DNA of 17,184 nt from JACKLD01 sp049297695. Its GTDB lineage: Bacteria > Pseudomonadota > Alphaproteobacteria > UBA2136 > UBA6156. Location of the stretch: assembly GCA_049297695.1 (NCBI GenBank), contig JBAQUT010000060.1, positions 1 through 17,184 on the forward strand, read 5' to 3'. The notes beneath the pieces are model-generated. The model was not told the DNA's origin. It did not search any database and saw nothing but the letters and a program-made list of their open reading frames with translations. Below, one piece after another: positions 1 through 6,433 of this stretch (positions are counted from its first letter, which is position 1; each line of letters opens with the position of its first letter). Position numbers and translations under genes: made by a program.

Positions 1-924
1 TTGGTGCACGTGGTCGCGGAAGCGTTCGTCCAAGTCTTTCCGGCTAACGGTGCGTACCTTCACGTTGGGGTGTTGGGCGGTAAAGGCGGCCAGTTCGGCT
101 TCATCGCCGGCCAGCAGCACTTCTTTCACCGTACGGCGGCCTGCCACAATGGCGGCGGTAACGGCGTGTTTGCCAATCAGCCAGCCATCGCTGTTGGGGG
201 CTGTTTCGTAAGGGTCTTTTTCCACCCATTCGGTGCGGGGGGCGCGGCTGCGGGGAGCAAAACCACCTTCGCGGGGGGCGTCGTCACGGTCGCGGGGGGT
301 GTAGGGGCGGCCTTCGCCACGGGGCTTGAAGCCACCTTCACGGCGTTGATAGCCGCCTTCACGGGGGGCGCGGTCACCATACGGTTTACGGTCGCCAAAA
401 TCACGGCGGGGCTTGTAACCGCCATCACCATCTTCACGGGGGGCGCGGGGAGCATAGCCACCTTCGCCACGGGGTTTGTAGCCGCCTTCACGGGGCTTGT
501 AACCACCCTCGCTGCGAGGCTTAAAGCCACCTTCACGGCGTTGGTAACCGCCTTCGCGGGGGGCACGGCTGGCGTAGGCGGGTTTATCGCCGTAGGCGCG
601 ACGGGGGCGGTCGCCACCTTCGCCATCCTCACGGGGTGGGCGGGGTTTGTAACCACCTTCCCCACGGGGTTTGAAGCCGCCTTCGCGGGGCTTGTAACCG
701 CCTTCGCTGCGGGGTTTGTAGCCTCCTTCACGGGGGCCACGGCTGGCGTAGGCGGGTTTGTCGCCGTAGGCACGGCGGGGGCGGTCTTCGCCTCCCGAGC
801 CTTCTTCACGGGGGGCGCGGGGGGCATAGCCACCTTCGCGGGGTTTACGGGCAAAGCCGCCTTCACGGCGGGGGCCGCCTTTAAATCCGCCTTCGCGCTT
901 GGGTCCGCGTGTAAAATCAGCCAT
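1..924 (-). CDS. rlmB: RlmB/SpoU-type 23S rRNA 2'-O-methyltransferase, long repetitive N-terminal tail; C-terminus off window
   Basis: Starts at ATG 924 (MADFTRGPKREGG) and stays open to position 1, giving 308 codons with no stop. Residues 1 to about 247 are low-complexity Arg/Gly/Glu/Pro with many REGG(Y/F)KPR-like units and should be disordered. From W248 the sequence turns globular: WLIGKHAVTAAI, then RRTVKEVLLAG, ending DHVHQ. This matches the SpoU substrate-binding domain of RlmB (family pattern YGIHAV...VHQGI), which positions a TrmH/SPOUT catalytic domain that would lie beyond the left edge. RlmB methylates G2251 of 23S rRNA; a related SpoU enzyme with another target is possible. An in-frame stop seven codons upstream of ATG 924 fixes the start region; there is no good ribosome-binding site. 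Opposite-strand and shifted ORFs across the same bases are by-products of the repeats. Confidence 0.8.
   Translation of the reverse strand, partial: MADFTRGPKREGGFKGGPRREGGFARKPREGGYAPRAPREEGSGGEDRPRRAYGDKPAYASRGPREGGYKPRSEGGYKPREGGFKPRGEGGYKPRPPREDGEGGDRPRRAYGDKPAYASRAPREGGYQRREGGFKPRSEGGYKPREGGYKPRGEGGYAPRAPREDGDGGYKPRRDFGDRKPYGDRAPREGGYQRREGGFKPRGEGRPYTPRDRDDAPREGGFAPRSRAPRTEWVEKDPYETAPNSDGWLIGKHAVTAAIVAGRRTVKEVLLAGDEAELAAFTAQHPNVKVRTVSRKDLDERFRDHVHQ
249..900 (-). repeat. Coding repeat array (REGGYKPR-type units, three larger modules)
   Basis: The tail of the RlmB-like protein is built from 8-9 residue units such as REGGYKPR, REGGFKPR, RGEGGYAPR and RREGGFKPR. Above these sits a larger module beginning DRPRRAYGDKPAYASR, which recurs 174 bases (58 codons) further on. 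A third, more diverged copy (DFGDRKPYGDR) lies about 65 codons after that. The DNA copies are close enough to suggest growth by unequal recombination. The positive charge and RGG-like character suggest RNA contact; that function is inferred. Confidence 0.85.
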
Positions 925-1051
925 GGGGGGTACAATCTGTTATAGGTTTGTGGATCTTACCCCGCTTGTAGCGCAGAGCTGCCTAAAAAGATAGCACCTT
1001 GATAAAATTAATTCCAGCACTCAAAATTTGCTTGTGACATGGGTACTTTTT

Positions 1052-1081
1052 AACATACCAATTTAGTGGTAATCTTTTCAA
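1052..1081 (-). promoter_or_regulatory. Candidate sigma-70 promoter for the RlmB-like gene
   Basis: Read on the minus strand: TTGAAA (1081-1076), 18-base spacer, TATGTT (1057-1052). It would give a leader of roughly 120 bases before ATG 924. The 278-base gap 925-1202 is AT-rich and shows no ORF or tRNA that I can support. Confidence 0.4.
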
Positions 1082-1158
1082 AAAATGCGCCTGAAGCCTA
1101 TCACTCCATAGCTGCAATATGTTTTGAATTCCCATAGGCCGTATAGCACGTTAGCGTT

Positions 1159-1172
1159 GGGGGCAAACCCCC
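1159..1172 (-). terminator. Short GC hairpin downstream of the 174-residue gene
   Basis: GGGGG-CAAA-CCCCC, a perfect 5-bp stem with a 4-base loop, 31 bases past the stop of the unknown minus-strand gene. No U-tract follows on either strand, so it is at best a weak or factor-assisted terminator. Confidence 0.25.
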
Positions 1173-1202
1173 TTCCTTCCTCTCACTACTACCGTTTGCG
1201 TG

Positions 1203-1727
1203 TTAACGAGCCGATTCGGCCACTTGTTGGGTCTCTTGATGGGCCTCTTGTCGAGCCAACCGCTCACGATAGGCAGCCAACCGCGTGTCCACTTCCTTTT
1301 GAATCAATTCAGGTTTTGCAAAATCAGGGCCATGCAACGGTGCAAGAGGTTCAAGAATTGAGATAATATCGTCCACTGTTACAAACCCATGGTCAACGGC
1401 TACATCAGTTTCAACACAGCTAAGGTAACCACGAACCCCGAACGGTTTTAAACTATCGTTACGGTTCACTTGATCTAATATAGCTTTTTTAAACATAATT
1501 GGCCCAATAGCTTTAATTTTGGGAAATTCATCTATTGAAACTCCGAGTGATTTACACAACGAGATACAATCACCAAAACCACCATTATAAATAGCAACAC
1601 CTTCCGAATATCTTTTTCTTGGACCCGCATAGTACCCAAAATCCGGCATCGCAAAACCAGACTTAGGAGCAAATGCGTTCAAGATAATTTGTTCGATTAC
1701 AGCCTTGTTGACAGCTATGGTTATCAT
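1203..1727 (-). CDS. Hypothetical protein, 174 aa
   Basis: I do not recognise a family. ATG 1727 is preceded by AAGGA (1740-1736) at an 8-base spacing, and a plausible promoter lies just upstream, so the gene looks real. The product is soluble with no signal peptide or membrane segment. The N-terminal half mixes hydrophobic and glycine-rich stretches (FAMPDFGYYAGPRKRY, IYNGGFGDCISLCKSLG). The C-terminal ~35 residues are a charged, Glu/Gln/Arg-rich probable helix (RLAAYRERLARQEAHQETQQ). The first two thirds are more AT-rich than uvrD or the RlmB-like gene, consistent with acquired or poorly conserved sequence. It is divergent from uvrD, with overlapping promoter elements between them. Confidence 0.65.
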   Translation of the reverse strand: MITIAVNKAVIEQIILNAFAPKSGFAMPDFGYYAGPRKRYSEGVAIYNGGFGDCISLCKSLGVSIDEFPKIKAIGPIMFKKAILDQVNRNDSLKPFGVRGYLSCVETDVAVDHGFVTVDDIISILEPLAPLHGPDFAKPELIQKEVDTRLAAYRERLARQEAHQETQQVAESAR

Positions 1728-1759
1728 GTTGGAAATCCTTTATTTGGTTCAACCTACCA

Positions 1760-1788
1760 TTGATACTACCACTGTGAATACAATATAT
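1760..1788 (+). promoter_or_regulatory. Candidate promoter for uvrD
   Basis: TTGATA (1760-1765), 17-base spacer, ATATAT (1783-1788). Transcription would begin near 1795, inside the 5' extension of the long reading frame that opens at 1705. This supports the downstream ATG 1861 as the true start. Confidence 0.35.
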
Positions 1789-1791
1789 CAA
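1763..1791 (-). promoter_or_regulatory. Candidate promoter for the 174-residue gene
   Basis: On the minus strand: TTGATA (1791-1786), 17-base spacer, TAGTAT (1768-1763), about 36 bases ahead of ATG 1727. It overlaps the plus-strand promoter candidate almost base for base. Confidence 0.45.
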
Positions 1792-1860
1792 TACATTATT
1801 AAAGCACGTTTTTTAATATCACTGTTTGACCATACCGATCATCCACCGTACAACCACCCC

Positions 1861-4227
1861 ATGCACGACCCCTTTGCCGAAGCGGATGTTCCTGCCTACT
1901 TGCTGGAGGTTCCTCCCCCCGAGGACGCGCCTGTGCAAGCTGACACTGGCTTAGATATGCTGACCCACGGCCTGAACCCACCCCAAGCCGAAGCCGTGCG
2001 CACCACGGAAGGGCCCTTGCTGGTGCTGGCGGGGGCGGGTACGGGCAAAACCAATGTGCTGACACGTCGAATTGCTTATATTCTACTCACCCACAGCGCC
2101 CTGCCCCACCAGATTTTGGCCGTAACCTTTACCAACAAAGCCGCCCGCGAGATGGCCGAGCGCACCGAAAAGCTGGTGGGTCACAGCGTGAGCGGCATGT
2201 GGCTAGGCACCTTTCACCGCCTGGGCAACCGCTTTTTGCGCCAGCATGCCGAGGCCGTGGGCCTGCGCCCCGACTTTGTGATTTTAGACCCCGATGACCA
2301 AACACGTTTGCTGACCGAGATTATCAAGGATTTGAATTTGGACACCCAGCAATTCCCCACGCGGTTGGTGGCCAGCATTATTAGCCGGTACAAAGACAAT
2401 GCGTGGAAGCCCGCCGATGTGCCCAGCGACGAAGCGCGGGCGTTGGCGGGGCGGGCGCGGGAGGTGTATGGGGAGTATCAAACCCGTTTGCAGCGCTTGA
2501 ACGCCGTGGACTTTGGCGACTTGTTGCTGCACCCCTTGACCATTTTAGAGGCCAACCAAGGGTTGCGGGAAAACTATCAGCAGCGCTTTAAGTACATTTT
2601 GGTGGACGAATACCAAGACACCAACGCCGTGCAATACCAATGGTTGAAACTGCTAGCTCAAGGCCACAAAAACCTGTGCGTGGTGGGCGATGATGACCAG
2701 AGCATTTACGCGTGGCGGGGGGCTCAGGTGGGGAATATTTTAAACTTTGAGGCGGATTTTCCGGGGGGAAGCACCATCCGTTTGGAGCAAAACTACCGCA
2801 GCACGGGCCACATTTTAGCCGCCGCCAACGCCGTGATTGCCCACAACCGCCAGCGCCACGGTAAAAACCTGTGGACGGATGCCGGACACGGAAACCAACT
2901 GGAACTTCATGCCATGATGGACGACCGCGAGGAGGCCCGTTTTGTGGCAGATGCCGCCCAGCGCCACTTGAGGTTTGGGTTGGACGGGCAAGCAGGCAAA
3001 CTGAATGATATTGCCGTGCTGGTGCGCACCACCAGCCAAACCCGCAGTTTGGAAGAACAGTTTATGAAAGCGGGTGTACCCTACACCATGGTGGGAGGGC
3101 TAAGGTTTTATGAGCGGCGCGAAATTAAAGATGCCATTGCGTACCTCCGCCTGATTGCCAACCCGCGGGATGATTTGGCCTTCCAGCGGATTGTGAACGT
3201 ACCCCGCCGCGGCGTGGGCGATACCACCATGGACGCCATAACCGCCGCCAACCGCAGCAGTTTGGCGGGGATGTTTGTGAGTGCCCAACATTTGGTGGCG
3301 GATGGCGAAATTACAGGCAAAGTGGGCAACCAACTGGGCCACTTTTTAAGCCAAGTGGAACGCTGGCGGAGTTTGGGAGCCGAACCCGCCAACCTGATGG
3401 AATTGGTGCTGGAAGAAAGCGGTTACGCCGAAATGTTGCGGAACGATAAAAGTAAAGACGATGGCCAAGACGCCAAGGCCCGCATGGACAACCTGAAAGA
3501 GTTGCTCCGCGCTTTGCTGGATTACAGCGATGTGACCAGCTTTTTGGACCACGTGGCGCTGGTGAACGATGCCGACAGCGTGGACGATGCGGACACGGTG
3601 AAGATGATGACCATCCATGCCGCCAAAGGGTTGGAATACCCGTTGGTGTTTTTGCCGGGGTTTGAGGAAGGGTTGTTCCCCCACCAGCGCAGCCTGAACG
3701 ATGAAGGGCAGAAGGGGCTGGAGGAAGAACGGCGGCTGGCCTACGTGGCCATTACCCGCGCCAAGCGTCGGTGCGTAATAAGTTACGCCCATGCCCGCCG
3801 CATGTGGGGGCAGTATTTGCCGGGGGCTCCCAGCCGCTTTTTGCAAGAGATACCTGAAACTCATATTCGGCGGTTGGGAGGGAATACGGGCTCTTCCAGT
3901 TTTGGCGGGGCGTTTGGAGGGAGCGCCGCGCCGTACAAGCCTGTGCATGGGTTTGTGCCCAAAGCGCAAAGCGCCTTCACCAGTTTTACACCACGGCCTG
4001 TGGCACCACCTACTCAACCTGCCGAGGTTGTGGTGGCCAACCCGTTTTTGGAGTCATCCGCCACAGGGGCCTACACCAAAGGCCAAAAAGTGCACCACGC
4101 CAAGTTTGGTACGGGCGAAATTCAAAGCATTGAAGGCAGCGGGGACGGGCAGACGCTGACCATTGCCTTCCGCCATGCGGGGGTGAAGAAATTGTTGGCC
4201 AATTTGGCGAAGTTGGAGCGGGTGTAG
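1861..4227 (+). CDS. uvrD: DNA helicase UvrD/PcrA (superfamily 1A)
   Basis: 3'-to-5' ATP-driven DNA helicase used in nucleotide-excision and mismatch repair and in clearing stalled replication and transcription complexes. At 788 aa the length suits the family. Visible motifs in order: Q motif LNPPQAEAV (~38-46), Walker A GAGTGKT (~58-64), Ia TFTNKAA, Walker B DEYQD (249-253), III GDDDQSIYAWRGA, IV EQNYRST, V TIHAAKGLE, and VI EEERRLAYVAITRAKR. A Ser/Gly/Pro linker leads to a C-terminal Tudor-like domain (KGQKVHHAKFGTGEI...FRHAGVKKLL), which in PcrA/UvrD binds RNA polymerase. The frame is open from 1705, but those 52 extra residues are unconserved and contain the promoter candidate. ATG 1861 (MHDPFAEAD) fits the family, though it has no clear Shine-Dalgarno. 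Its stop overlaps the next start (TAGTG). Confidence 0.95.
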   Translation: MHDPFAEADVPAYLLEVPPPEDAPVQADTGLDMLTHGLNPPQAEAVRTTEGPLLVLAGAGTGKTNVLTRRIAYILLTHSALPHQILAVTFTNKAAREMAERTEKLVGHSVSGMWLGTFHRLGNRFLRQHAEAVGLRPDFVILDPDDQTRLLTEIIKDLNLDTQQFPTRLVASIISRYKDNAWKPADVPSDEARALAGRAREVYGEYQTRLQRLNAVDFGDLLLHPLTILEANQGLRENYQQRFKYILVDEYQDTNAVQYQWLKLLAQGHKNLCVVGDDDQSIYAWRGAQVGNILNFEADFPGGSTIRLEQNYRSTGHILAAANAVIAHNRQRHGKNLWTDAGHGNQLELHAMMDDREEARFVADAAQRHLRFGLDGQAGKLNDIAVLVRTTSQTRSLEEQFMKAGVPYTMVGGLRFYERREIKDAIAYLRLIANPRDDLAFQRIVNVPRRGVGDTTMDAITAANRSSLAGMFVSAQHLVADGEITGKVGNQLGHFLSQVERWRSLGAEPANLMELVLEESGYAEMLRNDKSKDDGQDAKARMDNLKELLRALLDYSDVTSFLDHVALVNDADSVDDADTVKMMTIHAAKGLEYPLVFLPGFEEGLFPHQRSLNDEGQKGLEEERRLAYVAITRAKRRCVISYAHARRMWGQYLPGAPSRFLQEIPETHIRRLGGNTGSSSFGGAFGGSAAPYKPVHGFVPKAQSAFTSFTPRPVAPPTQPAEVVVANPFLESSATGAYTKGQKVHHAKFGTGEIQSIEGSGDGQTLTIAFRHAGVKKLLANLAKLERV

Positions 4228-5123
4228 TGCAAAACTTTTTAGCGCACTTGTACCAGATGGAAAACCTTCAGCCCGGTATTGTGCTGGCGTGGGGGCTGAT
4301 GATGGCCAGCAGTTTGACCTATGCCGTGGTGCCCACGGTGCTGGGCATGCTGTTGATGGTAGGAGGCGGATGGAGCCTGGGGTGGGCATGGCGAGTGGTA
4401 GTGGGTTATGCCCTGTTGGTGCCGTTGTTGGTGCTGGGCGGGTTGGCCGTGATGGGGGGAATGATACCCACCGTGCCGCCTGTGCGAGGTGAGAACGTAA
4501 GCCTGCGCGTGGCTCACCTGAATGCCTTGTGGTACGAGCATGACGAATTGCAAACCAAAGTTGATTTTGTGGCTGCGAGCGATGCCGATGTGGTGAGCGT
4601 GGTGGAGGTAAACCCCGAACTGCGGGCGTTGTTGGAAAACCTGAAGGAATATCCGTATCGTTTTGATAGTCAAAAGGTTTTGAAAGAGTTTCATTTGGGG
4701 ATGATGGTGCTTTCCCGTTGGCCCGTAACTTATGTGGCCAGTTATGGCGAGCGGATGCACCTACTGAAAATCGCACGGCCTGCAAACCCGTTTTACGTGG
4801 TGCAGGCGCATCCGCAATCGCCGTACCTGCCCCATGCCATGGCGCAGCGGAATGGCGAGTTGGCAACCTTGGCCGCCGCCCCCTTGCCCACCGACAAACC
4901 CTTGCTGATGGTGGGGGATATGAACACCGTGCCGTGGGATGGCCACCTTGCGCCTCTCCGCGCCAAACTGGTGCTGCATGGCAGTTGGGCGCCCACCTTC
5001 CCGCGCTGGGCCCCTATGACGCCGATTGACCTGTTGCTAGCCAGCCGCGAGTGGCCCGCGCCAACCCTCCACCGCGTACGAGTTGGGGGGACCGACCACC
5101 TTGGGGTGGTGGGGGATTTTTAG
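4227..5123 (+). CDS. Membrane-anchored endonuclease/exonuclease/phosphatase (EEP) family protein
   Basis: 298 aa. The N-terminus has two or three hydrophobic segments (about residues 17-47 and 53-80) that should anchor the protein in the inner membrane. The EEP (DNase I-like) phosphodiesterase fold follows, probably in the periplasm. Family motifs: N99 (AHLNALW), E127 (VVSVVEVN), H195 (VQAHPQ), D231/N233 (VGDMNTVPW), D268 (TPIDLLLAS) and D290-H291 (GTDHLG). All metal and catalytic positions are present, so it should be active; the substrate (nucleic acid, phospholipid or other phosphodiester) cannot be read from sequence. The GTG start overlaps the uvrD stop by one base and has GGAG (4215-4218) 8 bases upstream, indicating translational coupling. 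ATG 4257 is an in-frame alternative without a ribosome-binding site. Confidence 0.85.
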   Translation: MQNFLAHLYQMENLQPGIVLAWGLMMASSLTYAVVPTVLGMLLMVGGGWSLGWAWRVVVGYALLVPLLVLGGLAVMGGMIPTVPPVRGENVSLRVAHLNALWYEHDELQTKVDFVAASDADVVSVVEVNPELRALLENLKEYPYRFDSQKVLKEFHLGMMVLSRWPVTYVASYGERMHLLKIARPANPFYVVQAHPQSPYLPHAMAQRNGELATLAAAPLPTDKPLLMVGDMNTVPWDGHLAPLRAKLVLHGSWAPTFPRWAPMTPIDLLLASREWPAPTLHRVRVGGTDHLGVVGDF

Positions 5124-5143
5124 GTTCTACTAGAACATTTTTT
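5124..5143 (+). terminator. Rho-independent terminator after uvrD-EEP
   Basis: GTTCT-ACT-AGAAC hairpin followed by ATTTTTT, immediately after the EEP stop codon. The stem is only 5 bp, but the U-tract and position are right. The opposite strand lacks a U-tract, so it acts on plus-strand transcripts. Confidence 0.6.
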
Positions 5144-5450
5144 CAGGAGATTCAAAGCAAGGTTTCCAGAAATCTGTACGTTCTCCTGAATGACATGGAG
5201 GAACTATGATTTCCATTTTTCCTCGTACGAGGGGGGCAGGTCTCACAGCCACAAGATGTTGTTCTTTATAGGATGAGGTTTTGCTTGCAGCTGTTAAAGC
5301 TCCATAAGCCCATGCTCGGGCGTTCTGGAGTACTTTTCCGAAACCGTAAGGTAAAGGGTAACCTTTATTAGGGAACGCTGGATAATCCCGGGAACCTTGC
5401 CGTGCGATCTGCTTTAGTTCCATAGCACGGGCTATCACTCGTTTGTCCAT
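5130..5450 (-). CDS. Small hypothetical protein, 106 aa
   Basis: No family recognised. The case for a real gene is regulatory: ATG 5450 has AAGGA (5463-5459) at an 8-base spacing and a near-consensus sigma-70 promoter just upstream. The product is basic in its first half (MDKRVIARAMELKQIARQ) and rich in Tyr/Pro/Gly (DYPAFPNKGYPLPYGFGKV). It has two cysteines near the end and no membrane segment. The final ~20 codons overlap an inverted repeat, and the stop lies inside the EEP terminator hairpin, so the 3' end may once have been longer. G+C is lower than in the flanking genes. It could be a regulatory or structured RNA rather than a protein. Confidence 0.55.
   Translation of the reverse strand: MDKRVIARAMELKQIARQGSRDYPAFPNKGYPLPYGFGKVLQNARAWAYGALTAASKTSSYKEQHLVAVRPAPLVRGKMEIIVPPCHSGERTDFWKPCFESPEKMF
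5142..5190. repeat. Inverted repeat, 9-bp perfect arms
   Basis: TTCAGGAGA (5142-5150) and TCTCCTGAA (5182-5190) pair perfectly across a 31-base spacer. The right arm can alternatively pair with GGAGGAAC just downstream (about 5196-5203). It lies within the 3' end of the 106-residue gene. Confidence 0.6.
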
Positions 5451-5479
5451 AGATCTTTTCCTTCCCTTGTTTCTGTGTC

Positions 5480-5508
5480 AGTATAGTGTATGTAAAATGC
5501 TATTTCAA
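5480..5508 (-). promoter_or_regulatory. Strong sigma-70 promoter for the 106-residue gene
   Basis: Minus strand: TTGAAA (5508-5503), 17-base spacer, TATACT (5485-5480), matching consensus at 4/6 and 5/6 positions. Transcription would start near 5473, leaving a ~22-base leader with a Shine-Dalgarno. The -35 box overlaps the prmA ribosome-binding site on the other strand. Confidence 0.6.
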
Positions 5509-5518
5509 GGATGTTTAT

Positions 5519-6415
5519 ATGAAAACCACCACCCACCCCCTGCCCTATGTCCATACGGGTGCTGCCATGGCGTTGGCGGAGGAGTTGGGGGCCACCTTGG
5601 TGGTGAACGACCCTACTTATGTGAACCACGTGAGCGAGGTGGCGCGACCAAACGTGCCCCAAACCGCCACGTGGTATGTGGAGGATGATGTGCTGGCGGC
5701 TGTGGACGCGGGGTTGGCGGAGATAGGGATAACGGGTTTGGTGTGGGAGGCCGTGGACACCACCGTGGATTATGTGGCGGCGACGGCGCATTTGTTTGCT
5801 CCGTTGCGGGTGGGGCGGTTTTATATTACGCGGAATTTTGAAGAGCCTCCTGAGGGGTGCTTGGCCATTCAGATACCCCCCAACCAGGCTTTTGGCAGCG
5901 GGGAACATGCGACGACGAGCGGGTGTTTGCGCGCGTTAGAGTGGTGGTGCACGGTGGGCGACATGAAACCTACTCATGCCCTTGATTTTGGCGCGGGGAG
6001 CGCCATTTTGGCGCTGGCGACAGCGAAGATGTTGGGCATATCCGTTGTATGTGCTGACAACGAAGAGCCCGCCGTGCGGATTGCGTTGGAAAATGCCGCA
6101 ACAAATGGTGTGGCGCCGTTGATTTCCAGCTTTTGGGCGGATACCCCTGCCCAGCCCGACGTGATGGCCCGCGCCCCTTACCCTTTGGTGTTTGCCAACA
6201 TTTTGCTGGGGCCGCTGGTGCGTTTGGACGAGCCGTTGAAGACGGTGGTGGGGATGGGTGGATACTTGATACTTTCGGGTTTCACCACCGACCAAGAGGT
6301 GGATATTACCGCCGCCTATGCCGATATGACCGTGGTGCAGCGGCATGTGGATGGTATGTGGGTCACACTGACGTTATTAAAACCGACAAGAACCCCTAGT
6401 ATCCTAGTATCCTAG
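5519..6415 (+). CDS. prmA: Ribosomal protein L11 methyltransferase PrmA
   Basis: SAM-dependent trimethylation of ribosomal protein L11. 298 aa, near the usual 290-300. The N-terminal ~100 residues form the L11-recognition domain. FGSGEHATTS (125-134) is the PrmA signature (usually FGTGxHPTT), followed by motif I ALDFGAGSAILALA (154-165), the acidic ribose-binding stretch VVCADNEEPAV (177-186) and ANILLGPL (226-233). Motif I reads GAGSAIL where most members have GxGSGxL, a mild departure that should not abolish SAM binding. The start is ATG 5519, with AAGGA (5507-5511) 7 bases upstream; an ATG 11 codons earlier lacks a site. The last ~8 codons and the stop are made of an 8-base tandem repeat that runs on toward the next gene. 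Confidence 0.9.
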   Translation: MKTTTHPLPYVHTGAAMALAEELGATLVVNDPTYVNHVSEVARPNVPQTATWYVEDDVLAAVDAGLAEIGITGLVWEAVDTTVDYVAATAHLFAPLRVGRFYITRNFEEPPEGCLAIQIPPNQAFGSGEHATTSGCLRALEWWCTVGDMKPTHALDFGAGSAILALATAKMLGISVVCADNEEPAVRIALENAATNGVAPLISSFWADTPAQPDVMARAPYPLVFANILLGPLVRLDEPLKTVVGMGGYLILSGFTTDQEVDITAAYADMTVVQRHVDGMWVTLTLLKPTRTPSILVS

Positions 6416-6426
6416 CATCCTAGTAT
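6395..6426 (+). repeat. Octamer tandem repeat (CCTAGTAT x4) across the prmA stop
   Basis: CCTAGTAT at 6395-6402, 6403-6410, CCTAGCAT at 6411-6418 and CCTAGTAT at 6419-6426, then CCTCATC before the next ATG. It encodes the PrmA C-terminal RTPSILVS and its stop, and fills the intergenic gap. CTAG, normally scarce in bacteria, occurs four times. Confidence 0.9.
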
Positions 6427-6433
6427 CCTCATC

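Noticed and set aside
249..900. Regular repeats considered as a CRISPR array
   Set aside because: Units are coding, contiguous and of variable length with no unique spacers.
177..935. Minus-strand Ala/Pro/Lys-rich frame of 252 codons
   Set aside because: Out of frame with the RlmB-like gene; stays open only because the repeats avoid stops.
1..945. Long plus-strand open frame (314 codons, Gly/Ala/Thr/Phe-rich) opposite the RlmB-like gene
   Set aside because: It is the codon-aligned antisense of the repetitive REGGYKPR coding sequence; its composition has no domain, whereas the minus frame has a family start and a SpoU domain.
955..1140. Possible tRNA in the gap (cttgtagcgcagagct; gttttgaattccc resembling a T-arm)
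   Set aside because: No cloverleaf can be drawn, and the T-loop and acceptor stem do not pair.
1705..1860. N-terminal extension of UvrD from a TTG at 1705
   Set aside because: The 52 residues are unlike UvrD, overlap the divergent gene's start and cover the likely promoter; ATG 1861 fits the family.
3346..4866. Two long minus-strand frames opposite uvrD and the EEP gene (3346-4017 and 4054-4866)
   Set aside because: Low-complexity His/Pro/Arg translations opposite well-supported genes.
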